Assembly (NCBI GenBank): GCA_002297185.1 | Contig: DBJV01000075.1 | Location: 1,723-14,745, forward strand | Source of the DNA: Christensenella sp. UBA767 | Lineage (GTDB): Bacteria; Bacillota; Clostridia; Christensenellales; CAG-917 | Length of the DNA stretch: 13,023 nt | Direction: 5' to 3' | Part shown: positions 6,808 through 13,023 of the stretch, piece by piece | Layout of the letters: every line of letters begins with the position of its first letter | How positions within the stretch are numbered: the first letter of the stretch is position 1 | Translations under genes and position numbers: made by a program | The notes under the pieces: model-generated | Database searches by the model: none | What the model was told of the DNA's origin: nothing | Seen by the model: the letters and a program-made list of their open reading frames with translations, nothing else

Positions 6808-9450
6808 TTACAAGGTAATCACAGAGTCGGCTCTGCTATATACGCCAACGGGTGAGGGCGCATCGATGCCGTTGATTTTGGCAAGATACACGATTGCGAC
6901 AGCCATATCCATAGTGCTTGTAATCTTCACCTTGCCGTTTGTGTCTTTGGTGAGATTGTCTTTCCACATACTGATGATATTATAGACTTGACCGTCGATT
7001 TCGTCAATATGGTACTTGCAGTCCGCGCCTTTGCATACTGCGCTGTGATACACTTCTTTGGTGTAGTGTTCCATATCGATGCCGTTCATATATCCGTACA
7101 AAATGCCGTATCTCGCATCGACGTTTGAGCCTGTTTTGAGGTCGTGGTTGTACCAGTTGCAAAGTCTGTCCATATTGACCATTTCGTCAAGAGGTTGATT
7201 CCATCCGTCGGTGAAGGGGAAGTAGCCTTGCATCGTCTTTTCAAACTTCACGTCATACTCTTCTTCGTTGCGCAGAGTTGTGCTTGCAAGCGCTCTGCCC
7301 GTAAAGCCTACCCAGTTGGGCGTGCCGCCGTTTCTCTTGAAGTTGCCGTTTTCGTCCTTTGCGTAGTATGCCAAGAGCGAGGTCTTACTGTTGGGTACGG
7401 TTTCGGCAAGGTCAAAGCCGAGATTGTAAGCCGTAAGTGCGAGAACGCTGGGCAAAGAATAACCGAATGCGCATTGCGTTACAGGCAAGCAGCCTTTCCA
7501 AAGCGGCATAAGAGAAGTTTTGAGTTGTCTGTATTGAGTATTTTTGTCGCTCGACGCATCGATTTTGGCAAAATCGACTTTTGCATACGCTTTCAAGAAA
7601 TCAGAGTGTCCGTTGGTGTTGCCCGTCGCTTGTCCGACGAGAGTAAGCAATGCTACAAAATCGTCATATGAGAGTCTTGAAGATGCGACTGCGATGTTGT
7701 TGATTGCGTTGTATCCCGTGTAATACAAGTTGGCTTGAGTGATTTCTTTGTCTTTGAAGGTGTATTTCACTTGCGATTTGCTGTTGAAATCGTCAATCAT
7801 CGTGAGATAGTCTTTGATTGCATCGACGTAGAGCGAATACGTAGTGTCCGTATTGCCGGATTCTGCAAGCCATTGAGCGTATTGATTGTACATTGCCGAC
7901 CAACTATAGAGATAATCCGCAATGCCGTACCAACCTTGTTGAGATACGAGAGACGTCGCAAAGAGGCTGTCCTTAATCGTGCCGTTGTCGTAAATGCCGT
8001 CAATCATGTTGAGGTATTTTTTGAGTTGTACTGCGACTTTGTCGGTGTAGAATTTGCCGTCAACGTACTTGAGATACAAGAGCGGAATGCGGGCTTGCGT
8101 CGTCTTTGCGGTCAAAATGGAGTTTTCGAACGCCGTGCTTGCGAGGTAAGTTTTGAGAGCCTCTTTGAGTTCCGTTGCAAAAGAGCCGTTTGCCTCCCAC
8201 TTGCTTGTCACGGTGACGTCGCTCGTAACTCTTATGGTGTAGGAATTAAGTTTGCCGTTGTTGTACCAGCCGTTAAATTCGTATCCTTCGCGAGATTCGG
8301 GAATAGCGAAAGTGTAGAGTTCGTTATATGCTTTATATACCGTCGTTTTGCTCTCGCCGTCGATAATTGTTACGGCATATTTGTCCCATTTGCCCGTGAG
8401 TGTGGCGTTGCCTTGGGGAGTAAACGCGCCTTCGACTTTTGCGCCTTGCTCGTCGTACCAGCCGAGGAACAAACGCTCGTCCAAAGTCGGAACGGGAAGG
8501 GTGAGAGATTTGCCGTATTCAACCGTTTCGATGGTGGAAGTGCCGTTTTGGGTGAGAGTGACTTTGTAAGTAATTACTTCCCATTTGCCGATCAACGTTG
8601 CGTTGGTCTTGGGGTAGTAATAAGTAGATGCTTTTTTGTCAGTTTCCGCATCGTACCAGCCGAGGAATTTGTAGCCTTCGCGTGCTTGAGGATTGGTGAG
8701 TTTTATGCGTTCGTTGTAAAGTACCGTTTTAATTTCCGGCGTTGCGTCTGCATCCTCTTTGAGTGTGAGGGTAAGTTCGTTTGCCTGCCATTTTGCCTCG
8801 AGAGTCAAACTTTTGCTCGGTACGAACGTTCCGCTGTATTGCGTTTCGCCGTCAAACCAGCCTACGAAAGTGTAGCCTTCGCGTGCGTCGGGATCGTTGA
8901 GAGTGTATTCGTTGCCGCGAGATACGGTTTCTTCGACGGTGTTATTTTGATTGATAAGGGTGATTTTGAAATCGTCCTCTTGCCATTTTGCAGTTATGGC
9001 CAAGTCGTCCTCGGGGGTGATTTCGCCTTCAACGAGTTCTTCTCCGTTGTACCAACCGAGGAAGGTGCAATCGGGGATTGGCGTCGGCGGCTCAAGAGTG
9101 TAGCTCTCGCCGAATACCACGGGGATTTGTTTGGTTTCGTCGCCGCTTACAAGGGTTATGACGTAGGCGTATTTTTCCCATCTGCCTTCTATCGTCATAT
9201 CCGCAGACGGCTTGAAAGTGCCGTCCAAAAGCGTGTCGCCGTCGTACCAACCAAGGAAGTTGTAACCTACGCGTTCTTTGGGGGCGATTGTCGTAAAGTC
9301 GGTGTCGAGTTCAACGTAGAACACGTTTTGAACGTCGCCGTCTTTGAGGGTGATTTTGTAAGTTGCGGTGTTTTCGTCGCAAGCAACCAAGGCGAGCGAA
9401 ATGCACAAAATCACGAGCAAACTTACAAGAATTTTTGCAGTTTTTTTCAT
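6808..9450 (-). CDS. Large lipoprotein: six InlB B-repeats plus helical C-terminal domain
   Basis: An 880-aa protein with lipobox LVAC (Cys24). Six Listeria-Bacteroides (InlB B/Flg_new) repeats lie at about residues 29-91, 94-156, 159-221, 224-290, 293-355 and 358-418. Each has the GYxFLGWYDG-type signature, with tryptophans at 68, 133, 198, 265, 331 and 395, and ends in a GKW/AKW-like strand. Residues about 425-880 form a mainly helical domain with spaced aromatic and Gly motifs (for example NGGTPNWVGFTGRALA and QGYFPFTDGWNQP) that could be an alpha/alpha toroid. The repeats would act as a stalk on the cell surface, and the helical domain may bind ligand. The ATG is preceded by AAGGAG with 8 bases spacing. 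It is the first gene of a three-gene operon. Confidence 0.85.
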   Translation of the reverse strand: MKKTAKILVSLLVILCISLALVACDENTATYKITLKDGDVQNVFYVELDTDFTTIAPKERVGYNFLGWYDGDTLLDGTFKPSADMTIEGRWEKYAYVITLVSGDETKQIPVVFGESYTLEPPTPIPDCTFLGWYNGEELVEGEITPEDDLAITAKWQEDDFKITLINQNNTVEETVSRGNEYTLNDPDAREGYTFVGWFDGETQYSGTFVPSKSLTLEAKWQANELTLTLKEDADATPEIKTVLYNERIKLTNPQAREGYKFLGWYDAETDKKASTYYYPKTNATLIGKWEVITYKVTLTQNGTSTIETVEYGKSLTLPVPTLDERLFLGWYDEQGAKVEGAFTPQGNATLTGKWDKYAVTIIDGESKTTVYKAYNELYTFAIPESREGYEFNGWYNNGKLNSYTIRVTSDVTVTSKWEANGSFATELKEALKTYLASTAFENSILTAKTTQARIPLLYLKYVDGKFYTDKVAVQLKKYLNMIDGIYDNGTIKDSLFATSLVSQQGWYGIADYLYSWSAMYNQYAQWLAESGNTDTTYSLYVDAIKDYLTMIDDFNSKSQVKYTFKDKEITQANLYYTGYNAINNIAVASSRLSYDDFVALLTLVGQATGNTNGHSDFLKAYAKVDFAKIDASSDKNTQYRQLKTSLMPLWKGCLPVTQCAFGYSLPSVLALTAYNLGFDLAETVPNSKTSLLAYYAKDENGNFKRNGGTPNWVGFTGRALASTTLRNEEEYDVKFEKTMQGYFPFTDGWNQPLDEMVNMDRLCNWYNHDLKTGSNVDARYGILYGYMNGIDMEHYTKEVYHSAVCKGADCKYHIDEIDGQVYNIISMWKDNLTKDTNGKVKITSTMDMAVAIVYLAKINGIDAPSPVGVYSRADSVITL

Positions 9451-9513
9451 TTGTGTTTCTCCTTCAAAATTGATGTCGAAACCGCCTTTTCCAAATCAAA
9501 ATTCGCCGTAGAT

Positions 9514-9542
9514 AAACAAAAAAACGCTCGCTAAGAGCGTTT
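9514..9542 (-). terminator. Terminator or attenuator in the leader of the InlB-repeat operon
   Basis: An 8-bp stem (9522-9529 with 9535-9542, 5-base loop) is followed on the minus strand by seven T residues. It ends about 65 bases before the ATG of the 880-aa lipoprotein gene. No good promoter was found between it and the gene, which suggests an attenuator rather than the end of another gene. Confidence 0.75.
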
Positions 9543-9543
9543 C

Positions 9544-9651
9544 ACCGATATCGACGTATGCCTCAATCGGTCACACGTCTCAGCCACGACGAGAACCGAT
9601 ACGGAGGATTGCCGACTTATGACATATCGCCACTATTCCTGCAAAAAATAG
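9544..9651 (-). ncRNA. Structured leader RNA of unknown class, switch-like
   Basis: On the minus strand this segment folds into a 5-bp hairpin (9633-9637/9647-9651) and a longer hairpin with helices 9561-9564/9604-9607 and 9566-9571/9595-9600. A closing helix 9546-9551/9624-9629 sits next to the terminator. The sequence ACCGAT (9566-9571) can pair with either of two ATCGGT copies, upstream (9595-9600) or downstream (9544-9549, partly the closing helix). That would allow two exclusive folds. I tried known riboswitch signatures (cobalamin, TPP, SAM, THF, ZTP, fluoride, glycine, T-box) and did not recognise one. It could also be a free-standing small RNA. Confidence 0.45.
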
Positions 9652-9674
9652 GGCGCTTTGGTCAAATACAGCAA
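9645..9674 (-). promoter_or_regulatory. Possible promoter of the leader RNA
   Basis: On the minus strand TTGCTG (9669-9674), an 18-base spacer and TATTTT (9645-9650). It is weak and overlaps the first leader hairpin, but it is the best match upstream of the terminator. Confidence 0.3.
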
Positions 9675-9720
9675 TGGCGGTTGTACGGGAATCGAACCCG
9701 TTGTCCTAAATCTACTCAGT
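9675..9720 (-). other. Orphan tRNA/tmRNA-like 3' piece (T arm and CCA)
   Basis: The minus strand holds a perfect T arm (ACGGG, loop TTCGATT, CCCGT), then ACAACCG and CCA at 9675-9677. GTAGATTTAGGAC directly before the T arm resembles the 3' segment of tmRNA (GGAC-N-CGGGTTC). No D arm, anticodon arm or tmRNA 5' half with a tag reading frame is found on this strand nearby, and the piece from T stem to CCA lacks the normal discriminator spacing. It could be a remnant of ssrA or a tRNA left by an integration or deletion event. Confidence 0.4.
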
Positions 9721-9797
9721 TTACAACTTTTCAAACCGTATCTTCATTTTGATTTATATACATATTAACATATATAAATATGTTTTTCAACATTATT

Positions 9798-10001
9798 TCA
9801 ATAACTTTTCGATAGGGCAATCAATAAGTGCAGGAAATTTACGACGTCGGATATCTGCGATTTGGTTTTTCCGTCGTAAAGGAGGTTCGCAATCGAAACT
9901 GCAAGCACGTTGCGATTGAGTGCGTCGCAATTTACGCCGCTTTGAGCGTCGTCGCAGGACGGAAATGGGGGCGGAGTATCCTTGTTTTTTGTATTGTACA
10001 T
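9798..10001 (-). CDS. Small hypothetical protein (67 aa), DUF6774-like
   Basis: Start taken at the ATG at 10001, because the longer reading frame to about 10070 would run through the -35 box of the tRNA-Leu promoter. The N-terminus is polar and proline-rich (NTKNKDTPPPFPS). The C-terminal 40 residues (NRNVLAVSIANLLYDGKT, then QISDVVNFLHLLIALSK) form two amphipathic or hydrophobic helices, as in the short Clostridia proteins of the DUF6774 type, whose function is unknown. The ribosome site is weak. The assignment rests on length and helix pattern only. Confidence 0.5.
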   Translation of the reverse strand: MYNTKNKDTPPPFPSCDDAQSGVNCDALNRNVLAVSIANLLYDGKTKSQISDVVNFLHLLIALSKSY

Positions 10002-10060
10002 ATTCAAATATATGCATATAAAAATTTTGTTGATTTTTTCAAATTCCCGTGCAAATCCTC

Positions 10061-10089
10061 TTGACAACAATCCGCTTTAATCATATAAT
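10061..10089 (+). promoter_or_regulatory. Consensus promoter of tRNA-Leu
   Basis: TTGACA (10061-10066), exactly 17 bases, then TATAAT (10084-10089). The start of the mature tRNA is 12 bases further on. Confidence 0.9.
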
Positions 10090-10101
10090 AGGCAATGTTA
10101 A

Positions 10102-10185
10102 GCGGTCATGGCGGAATAGGCAGACGCGTACGTTTGAGGGGCGTATGGTTACACCGTCCGAGTTCAAGTCTCGGTGACCGCACCA
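10102..10185 (+). tRNA. tRNA-Leu(GAG)
   Basis: An 84-base class II tRNA. The acceptor GCGGTCA pairs with TGACCGC, discriminator A, encoded CCA (10183-10185). The D arm contains GGCGG and AATAGGCAGACGC. The anticodon stem TACGT/GCGTA has loop TTGAGGG (anticodon GAG, reading CUC/CUU). A long variable arm and the T arm (CCGAG, loop TTCAAGT, CTCGG) complete it. Promoter and terminator are both adjacent, so it is a monocistronic tRNA gene. Confidence 0.97.
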
Positions 10186-10276
10186 AACGAGACCCAGTTG
10201 AACACCACAGTTCAATTGGGTTTTTCTTTTGCCCTTTTTATAAGCATTTTGCCATGCAGTCACCGACACTTGAACT
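10161..10276. repeat. Inverted repeat: tRNA-Leu 3' end and an antisense copy
   Basis: The T-loop-to-discriminator stretch of tRNA-Leu (10161-10182) recurs inverted at 10255-10276 with 20 of 22 positions matching. The second arm lies beyond the tRNA terminator, at the start of the hairpin-dense stretch. Confidence 0.65.
10192..10225 (+). terminator. Intrinsic terminator of tRNA-Leu
   Basis: A 12-bp stem with one G-T pair (10192-10203 and 10210-10221), 6-base loop, followed by a T tract, 6 bases after the CCA. Confidence 0.9.
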
Positions 10277-10513
10277 TGTGCGCAATACTTGCGTACAACA
10301 ATGCGCTGCATTGTTCGGACGGCACCGTCCGAGTGGCGCTCGTTCCTCTCGCTACAAGTCTCGAGATTACTCCTTCAAACATAACACAAAGTGTTGCGTG
10401 CGACTGCACGCAGGCGCGGATGCGCTATTTGCGCAGCATAGACCGCACCACCAAAAGCCCGAATATTTATATTTTCTGTTAGAGAATTAAGTCCCGACAT
10501 TTGAACTTGTGTG
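10255..10513. repeat. Hairpin-dense element with scattered tRNA-Leu pieces
   Basis: Non-coding stretch between tRNA-Leu and a small ORF. It contains a row of short hairpins: 5 bp at CGCAA-tac-TTGCG, 8 bp at AACAATGC-gct-GCATTGTT, 8 bp at TCGGACGG-ca-CCGTCCGA, 5 bp at AACAC-aaa-GTGTT, 6 bp at GCGTGC-gact-GCACGC and 5 bp at TGCGC-tattt-GCGCA. Exact matches to tRNA-Leu occur in the tRNA's own order: 12 bases at 10323-10334, 9 bases at 10355-10363 and 10 bases (ending in CCA) at 10441-10450. The stretch is flanked by direct repeats (10263-10280 and 10494-10511, one mismatch in 18). Locally it is more GC-rich than its surroundings. Confidence 0.55.
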
Positions 10514-10518
10514 AAAAA

Positions 10519-10824
10519 ATGTTTGGTCTTCACAATGGTTTGTCGGCAATGTATAATGAACATATGGATAGTTTGAAGTATTATTTGGATTTGGACAATG
10601 ATTGTGTGCTAGCATATGACAGAGATACGGACTTTTTTGCGCAATACGATAAAAGTGCTGCAAAATGGACTATGGTCGGCATATCGTTTGTGCAATTCAA
10701 GCATGATTACAATTATAAGTTGATAAGCGGTGAAGAGGCGCAAGCGTTGACAAACGACAATTTGCCGGATATGTTGTACAAGGAATACGTTGAGATTGTT
10801 AACAAGAATAGACATATGATTTAA
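10519..10824 (+). CDS. Small hypothetical protein
   Basis: A frame of up to 101 aa from the ATG at 10519. Alternative ATGs in frame lie at 10549 and 10564, and no start has a clear ribosome site. The region after the last ATG (87 residues) has protein-like composition: SLKYYLDLDNDCVLAYDRD, WTMVGISFVQF, and a charged helical end (MLYKEYVEIVNKN). No family is recognised. It begins directly after the second flanking direct repeat of the hairpin element and is closed by the terminator at 10887-10920, which supports a transcribed unit. Confidence 0.45.
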   Translation: MFGLHNGLSAMYNEHMDSLKYYLDLDNDCVLAYDRDTDFFAQYDKSAAKWTMVGISFVQFKHDYNYKLISGEEAQALTNDNLPDMLYKEYVEIVNKNRHMI

Positions 10825-10886
10825 TAAGCATTGGTCGCTATTAAACGCCGAGAATATTATGGAATGCAACCATTGATAGCTGTAAA

Positions 10887-10920
10887 AAAAAGAACGCCAT
10901 CAAATAATGGCGTTCTTTTT
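10887..10920. terminator. Bidirectional intrinsic terminator
   Basis: A 14-bp perfect stem (10887-10900 and 10907-10920) with A-run and T-run ends, so it can work on both strands. It separates the plus-strand small ORF from the minus-strand 370-aa lipoprotein gene, which ends 15 bases away. Confidence 0.9.
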
Positions 10921-10934
10921 GAAGTGTTCGTTCG

Positions 10935-12047
10935 TTAATGCACGATTTCGTTTTGTACGTACAAAGTGATTGTGTGATTGTTTGCAATCATCGTAAGCTC
11001 CGAGTTTTTTAATTGGTCGTAGCCTGTTTGAGTAGAGCCAGTGCTTACGGTGTCGAGTAGCTTGTAGCAAGTCGTCTTACCGCTGTTTTCGATAACCCAA
11101 AACGCAACGTAATATCTGTGATTAGGCACGTATTCGATATCACACGTAACGTTGCCGTCAGCATCGACTTGCACACCGAGGAAGTTTTGATCCTCTTGAT
11201 TGTCACTTCCTGAAACGTAGTCAAGGTCGGTGAAGTAGATGTTGAATTTGCCTTTTTGCAAATTGCTTGGGAGAGCGGAAACGTCAAACACGACTTTTTC
11301 CGACCATTTTTCGGTCACGATAGATTCTTTGACTTCAATAGGAACTACGAGGCTTGCTTTTTGTGATGACACGTTGCCGTTTTTAAGATCGATGAGAAGG
11401 AAGGTTTTGCCGGTGTTGATTTTGTCCGTATCGACGGTGATTGTGAGCGCGTTGATAACGTTGTCGTATCTGCCTGTTTCAACTTTTGCAGAAATCGCAC
11501 CCGATTCGGTAAGTTCGGTATAAGAGTTTTTGACGCTCGACCCGGGGATTACAGCTTGGTTGGTGGATTTGATGTTCCAATCGAGTATCGTCATATAGCT
11601 TCCGTTGAGCGATACCGTGAGATCGACCTCGCCGTTGCCTTTTGCAAGGGAAGTGGGGTTGATAAGCAAATAAGTTGCAAAACCGTTACCGTCCGTGAGG
11701 CGTTGTTGATACTCGTTCAACACCACGGTTACGACGACGTCGTCGTTGCCCATAAGGAAGTCGTAGGTGGTTTCGGAACGCTTGTAAGCCTCTTGACCGT
11801 TGAAAAGCACGCTTTCCACGTATTTATCGGTGTTTTTGAGATCAACGGTGATCGTTACCGTTTCGGCAAATTCCGCTTGGGTTTTGTCTGCGGTGAGAGT
11901 GCAGTCCTCGGTGGATTGTACAGTAACGCTATGCTTTGCGGCTGTCGGTTGCGAATCGTCACCGTCATCGCACGCCGTAAGCGCAAAAATTCCGCATACG
12001 ATCACGAATATAAGACAAAGTGCAATTATAATTCTTTTCGTTTTCAT
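10935..12047 (-). CDS. Surface lipoprotein with an N-terminal beta repeat domain
   Basis: A 370-aa protein with lipobox LTAC (Cys26) and an acidic start of the mature form (DDGDD). Residues about 38-115 resemble the bacterial repeat domain Flg_new_2: a TADKTQAEFAETVTITV strand pair, then a strand ending in NDDVVVTVVL. The rest (about 120-370) is beta-rich with no recognised family; a segment FNIYFTDLDYVSG and a histidine-containing end (ANNHTITLYVQNEIVH) are notable. The ATG has an AGAGGAAA ribosome site. It starts 32 bases after the glycyl-tRNA synthetase stop, with no convincing promoter between, so it may share that transcript. Function unknown. Confidence 0.8.
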   Translation of the reverse strand: MKTKRIIIALCLIFVIVCGIFALTACDDGDDSQPTAAKHSVTVQSTEDCTLTADKTQAEFAETVTITVDLKNTDKYVESVLFNGQEAYKRSETTYDFLMGNDDVVVTVVLNEYQQRLTDGNGFATYLLINPTSLAKGNGEVDLTVSLNGSYMTILDWNIKSTNQAVIPGSSVKNSYTELTESGAISAKVETGRYDNVINALTITVDTDKINTGKTFLLIDLKNGNVSSQKASLVVPIEVKESIVTEKWSEKVVFDVSALPSNLQKGKFNIYFTDLDYVSGSDNQEDQNFLGVQVDADGNVTCDIEYVPNHRYYVAFWVIENSGKTTCYKLLDTVSTGSTQTGYDQLKNSELTMIANNHTITLYVQNEIVH

Positions 12048-12079
12048 AGTGTTTTCCTCTTGCTATATGCAGATTGAAA

Positions 12080-13023
12080 TCAATATTTGAATTGCTCGGT
12101 GAAGTAGTCCACGAGGCTGTCGATGGGGATACGGACTTGAGCCATTGTGTCACGCTCACGCACGGTTACACAGCCGTCCTCGAGGGTGTCGAAGTCAACG
12201 GTTACGCAGTAGGGCGTGCCGATTTCGTCTTGACGGCGATATCTCTTGCCGATGGACGCGGACGTATCGAAGTCGCAAGCAAAGTGCTTGGAAAGCTCGA
12301 TATAAAGCTCTTCCGCCTTGTCGTTGAGTTGTTTTTGCAAGGGGAGAACCGCAACCTTGACGGGCGCGATTTGATGATGTAGGTGGAGTACCACACGAGT
12401 GTCGTTGTCGCCGACTTGCTCTTCGTCGTAAGCGTCTGCGAGGAATGCGAGGAATACGCGGTCTGCGCCGAGCGACGGCTCGATGACGTAAGGCACGTAT
12501 TTTTCGTTGGTGATAGGATCGATATAACTCAAATCCTTACCGCTCGTCTTGATGTGTTGATTGAGGTCGTAATCGGTGCGGTCTGCAACGCCCCAGAGTT
12601 CGCCCCAGCCGAACGGGAAAAGGTATTCAAAGTCGGTTGTTGCCTTTGAGTAGAAGCAGAGTTCTTCCTTTGAATGGTCTCTGAGGCGGAGATTTTCTTC
12701 CTTTATGCCAAGGCTTAAAAGCCAGTTTTTACAGAACTCTCTCCAGTATCTGAACCATTCTATATCAGTGCCCGGTTTGCAGAAAAATTCAAGTTCCATC
12801 TGTTCAAATTCACGGACACGGAAAATAAAGTTTCCCGGAGTTATTTCATTTCTGAATGATTTACCTATCTGAGCAACGCCGAACGGTATTTTTTTACGGC
12901 TTGTTCTCTGAATATTTGCAAAGTTTACGAATATTCCCTGAGCAGTTTCCGGACGCAGATAAAGTTCTGACTTTGAGTCTTCAGTAACGCCCTGGAATGT
13001 CTTGAACATAAGGTTGAACTGAC
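12080..13023 (-). CDS. glyS: Glycyl-tRNA synthetase (single-chain class II), C-terminal part
   Basis: The frame continues past the window end (QFNLMFKTFQG spans it), so the ATG at 13009 is internal and about 314 residues are seen of a protein usually near 460. Class II motif 2 (VAQIGKSFRNEI, then FRVREFEQMELEFF) and motif 3 (IEPSLGADRVFLAFL) are present, as is the anticodon-binding domain from about residue 210 (IAPVKVAVLPL onward). It charges tRNA-Gly in the cytoplasm and belongs to the alpha2 type used by many Firmicutes. Codon use is sharply different in the two parts: Gln is CAG six of six and Ile never ATC upstream of about 12640, but Gln is CAA eight of eight and Ile ATC ten of ten downstream of about 12580. 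The protein itself shows no break. Confidence 0.93.
   Translation of the reverse strand, partial: QFNLMFKTFQGVTEDSKSELYLRPETAQGIFVNFANIQRTSRKKIPFGVAQIGKSFRNEITPGNFIFRVREFEQMELEFFCKPGTDIEWFRYWREFCKNWLLSLGIKEENLRLRDHSKEELCFYSKATTDFEYLFPFGWGELWGVADRTDYDLNQHIKTSGKDLSYIDPITNEKYVPYVIEPSLGADRVFLAFLADAYDEEQVGDNDTRVVLHLHHQIAPVKVAVLPLQKQLNDKAEELYIELSKHFACDFDTSASIGKRYRRQDEIGTPYCVTVDFDTLEDGCVTVRERDTMAQVRIPIDSLVDYFTEQFKY

Noticed and set aside
7735..9534. 599-codon plus-strand open frame opposite the InlB-repeat lipoprotein gene
   Set aside because: It is antisense to a clear repeat-containing lipoprotein. Its low-complexity translation reflects the reverse complement of the repeats, and it has no ribosome site or family resemblance.
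9544..9651. TPP or cobalamin riboswitch before the surface operon
   Set aside because: A CTGAGA string occurs, but the other THI-box parts are missing, and no B12-box-like sequence was found.
9767..9784. AT-rich hairpin downstream of the 67-aa gene as its terminator
   Set aside because: A 7-bp all-AT-like stem without a T run on the minus strand; its T run lies on the plus strand, where no gene precedes it.
9675..10070. Full tmRNA (ssrA) gene on the minus strand, standard or permuted
   Set aside because: No GG-rich 5' end with the conserved TTCGACGG segment, and no tag frame ending in ALAA-stop within reach, in either arrangement. Only the 3' T-arm piece is supported.
10095..10490. 131-codon frame through tRNA-Leu and the hairpin element
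   Set aside because: It translates an intact tRNA, its terminator and palindromes, the classic false gene over a tRNA.
1..13023. CRISPR array, insertion sequence or integrase
   Set aside because: No regularly spaced repeats, and no transposase- or recombinase-like protein among the real genes.

Overview
The window looks like a chromosomal fragment of a low-GC, uncultured Clostridia-type Firmicute, probably gut-associated. Supporting signs are AGGAG-type ribosome binding sites, textbook sigma-70 promoters (TTGACA-N17-TATAAT), a yybP-ykoY manganese riboswitch in front of mntP, four lipoproteins with lipoboxes, and single-chain (GlyQS-type) glycyl-tRNA synthetase. The genus cannot be fixed from the sequence alone.

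Layout. (1) 1-2310: the 3' part of tRNA-Arg(ACG) and its terminator, then a minus-strand TetR regulator divergent from a plus-strand GT4 glycosyltransferase of the membrane-glycolipid type. (2) 2390-4640: a minus-strand lipoprotein with five Ig-like (Big_2-like) domains. Its C-terminus is the start of a barnase/N1-type guanyl ribonuclease domain that is cut in the middle by an in-frame TAA. The rest of the RNase domain, with all the recognisable catalytic residues, stays open in the same frame beyond the stop. (3) 4668-5551: mntP with its own promoter, manganese aptamer and intrinsic terminator overlapping P1. (4) 5577-9676: a tight minus-strand operon of an 880-aa lipoprotein (six InlB B-repeats plus a helical domain), a 185-aa lipoprotein and a 199-aa membrane protein. 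It is preceded by a structured leader with a terminator. I infer a surface capture and uptake system, possibly for a corrinoid-like ligand; this is a hypothesis. (5) 9675-10920: an orphan T-arm/CCA piece, a 67-aa small protein, an intact tRNA-Leu(GAG) with promoter and terminator, then a 230-bp hairpin-dense element holding scattered pieces of the tRNA-Leu 3' half, and a small hypothetical ORF. (6) 10935-13023: a 370-aa lipoprotein downstream of the C-terminal part of glycyl-tRNA synthetase.

The most notable observations are the stop-split Big_2-RNase lipoprotein without a visible barstar gene, the abrupt change of codon usage inside glyS (possible assembly chimera or recombination), the riboswitch-controlled mntP, the unassigned switch-like leader before the InlB-repeat operon, and the exploded tRNA-Leu copy. 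No CRISPR array, transposase or integrase gene was seen.
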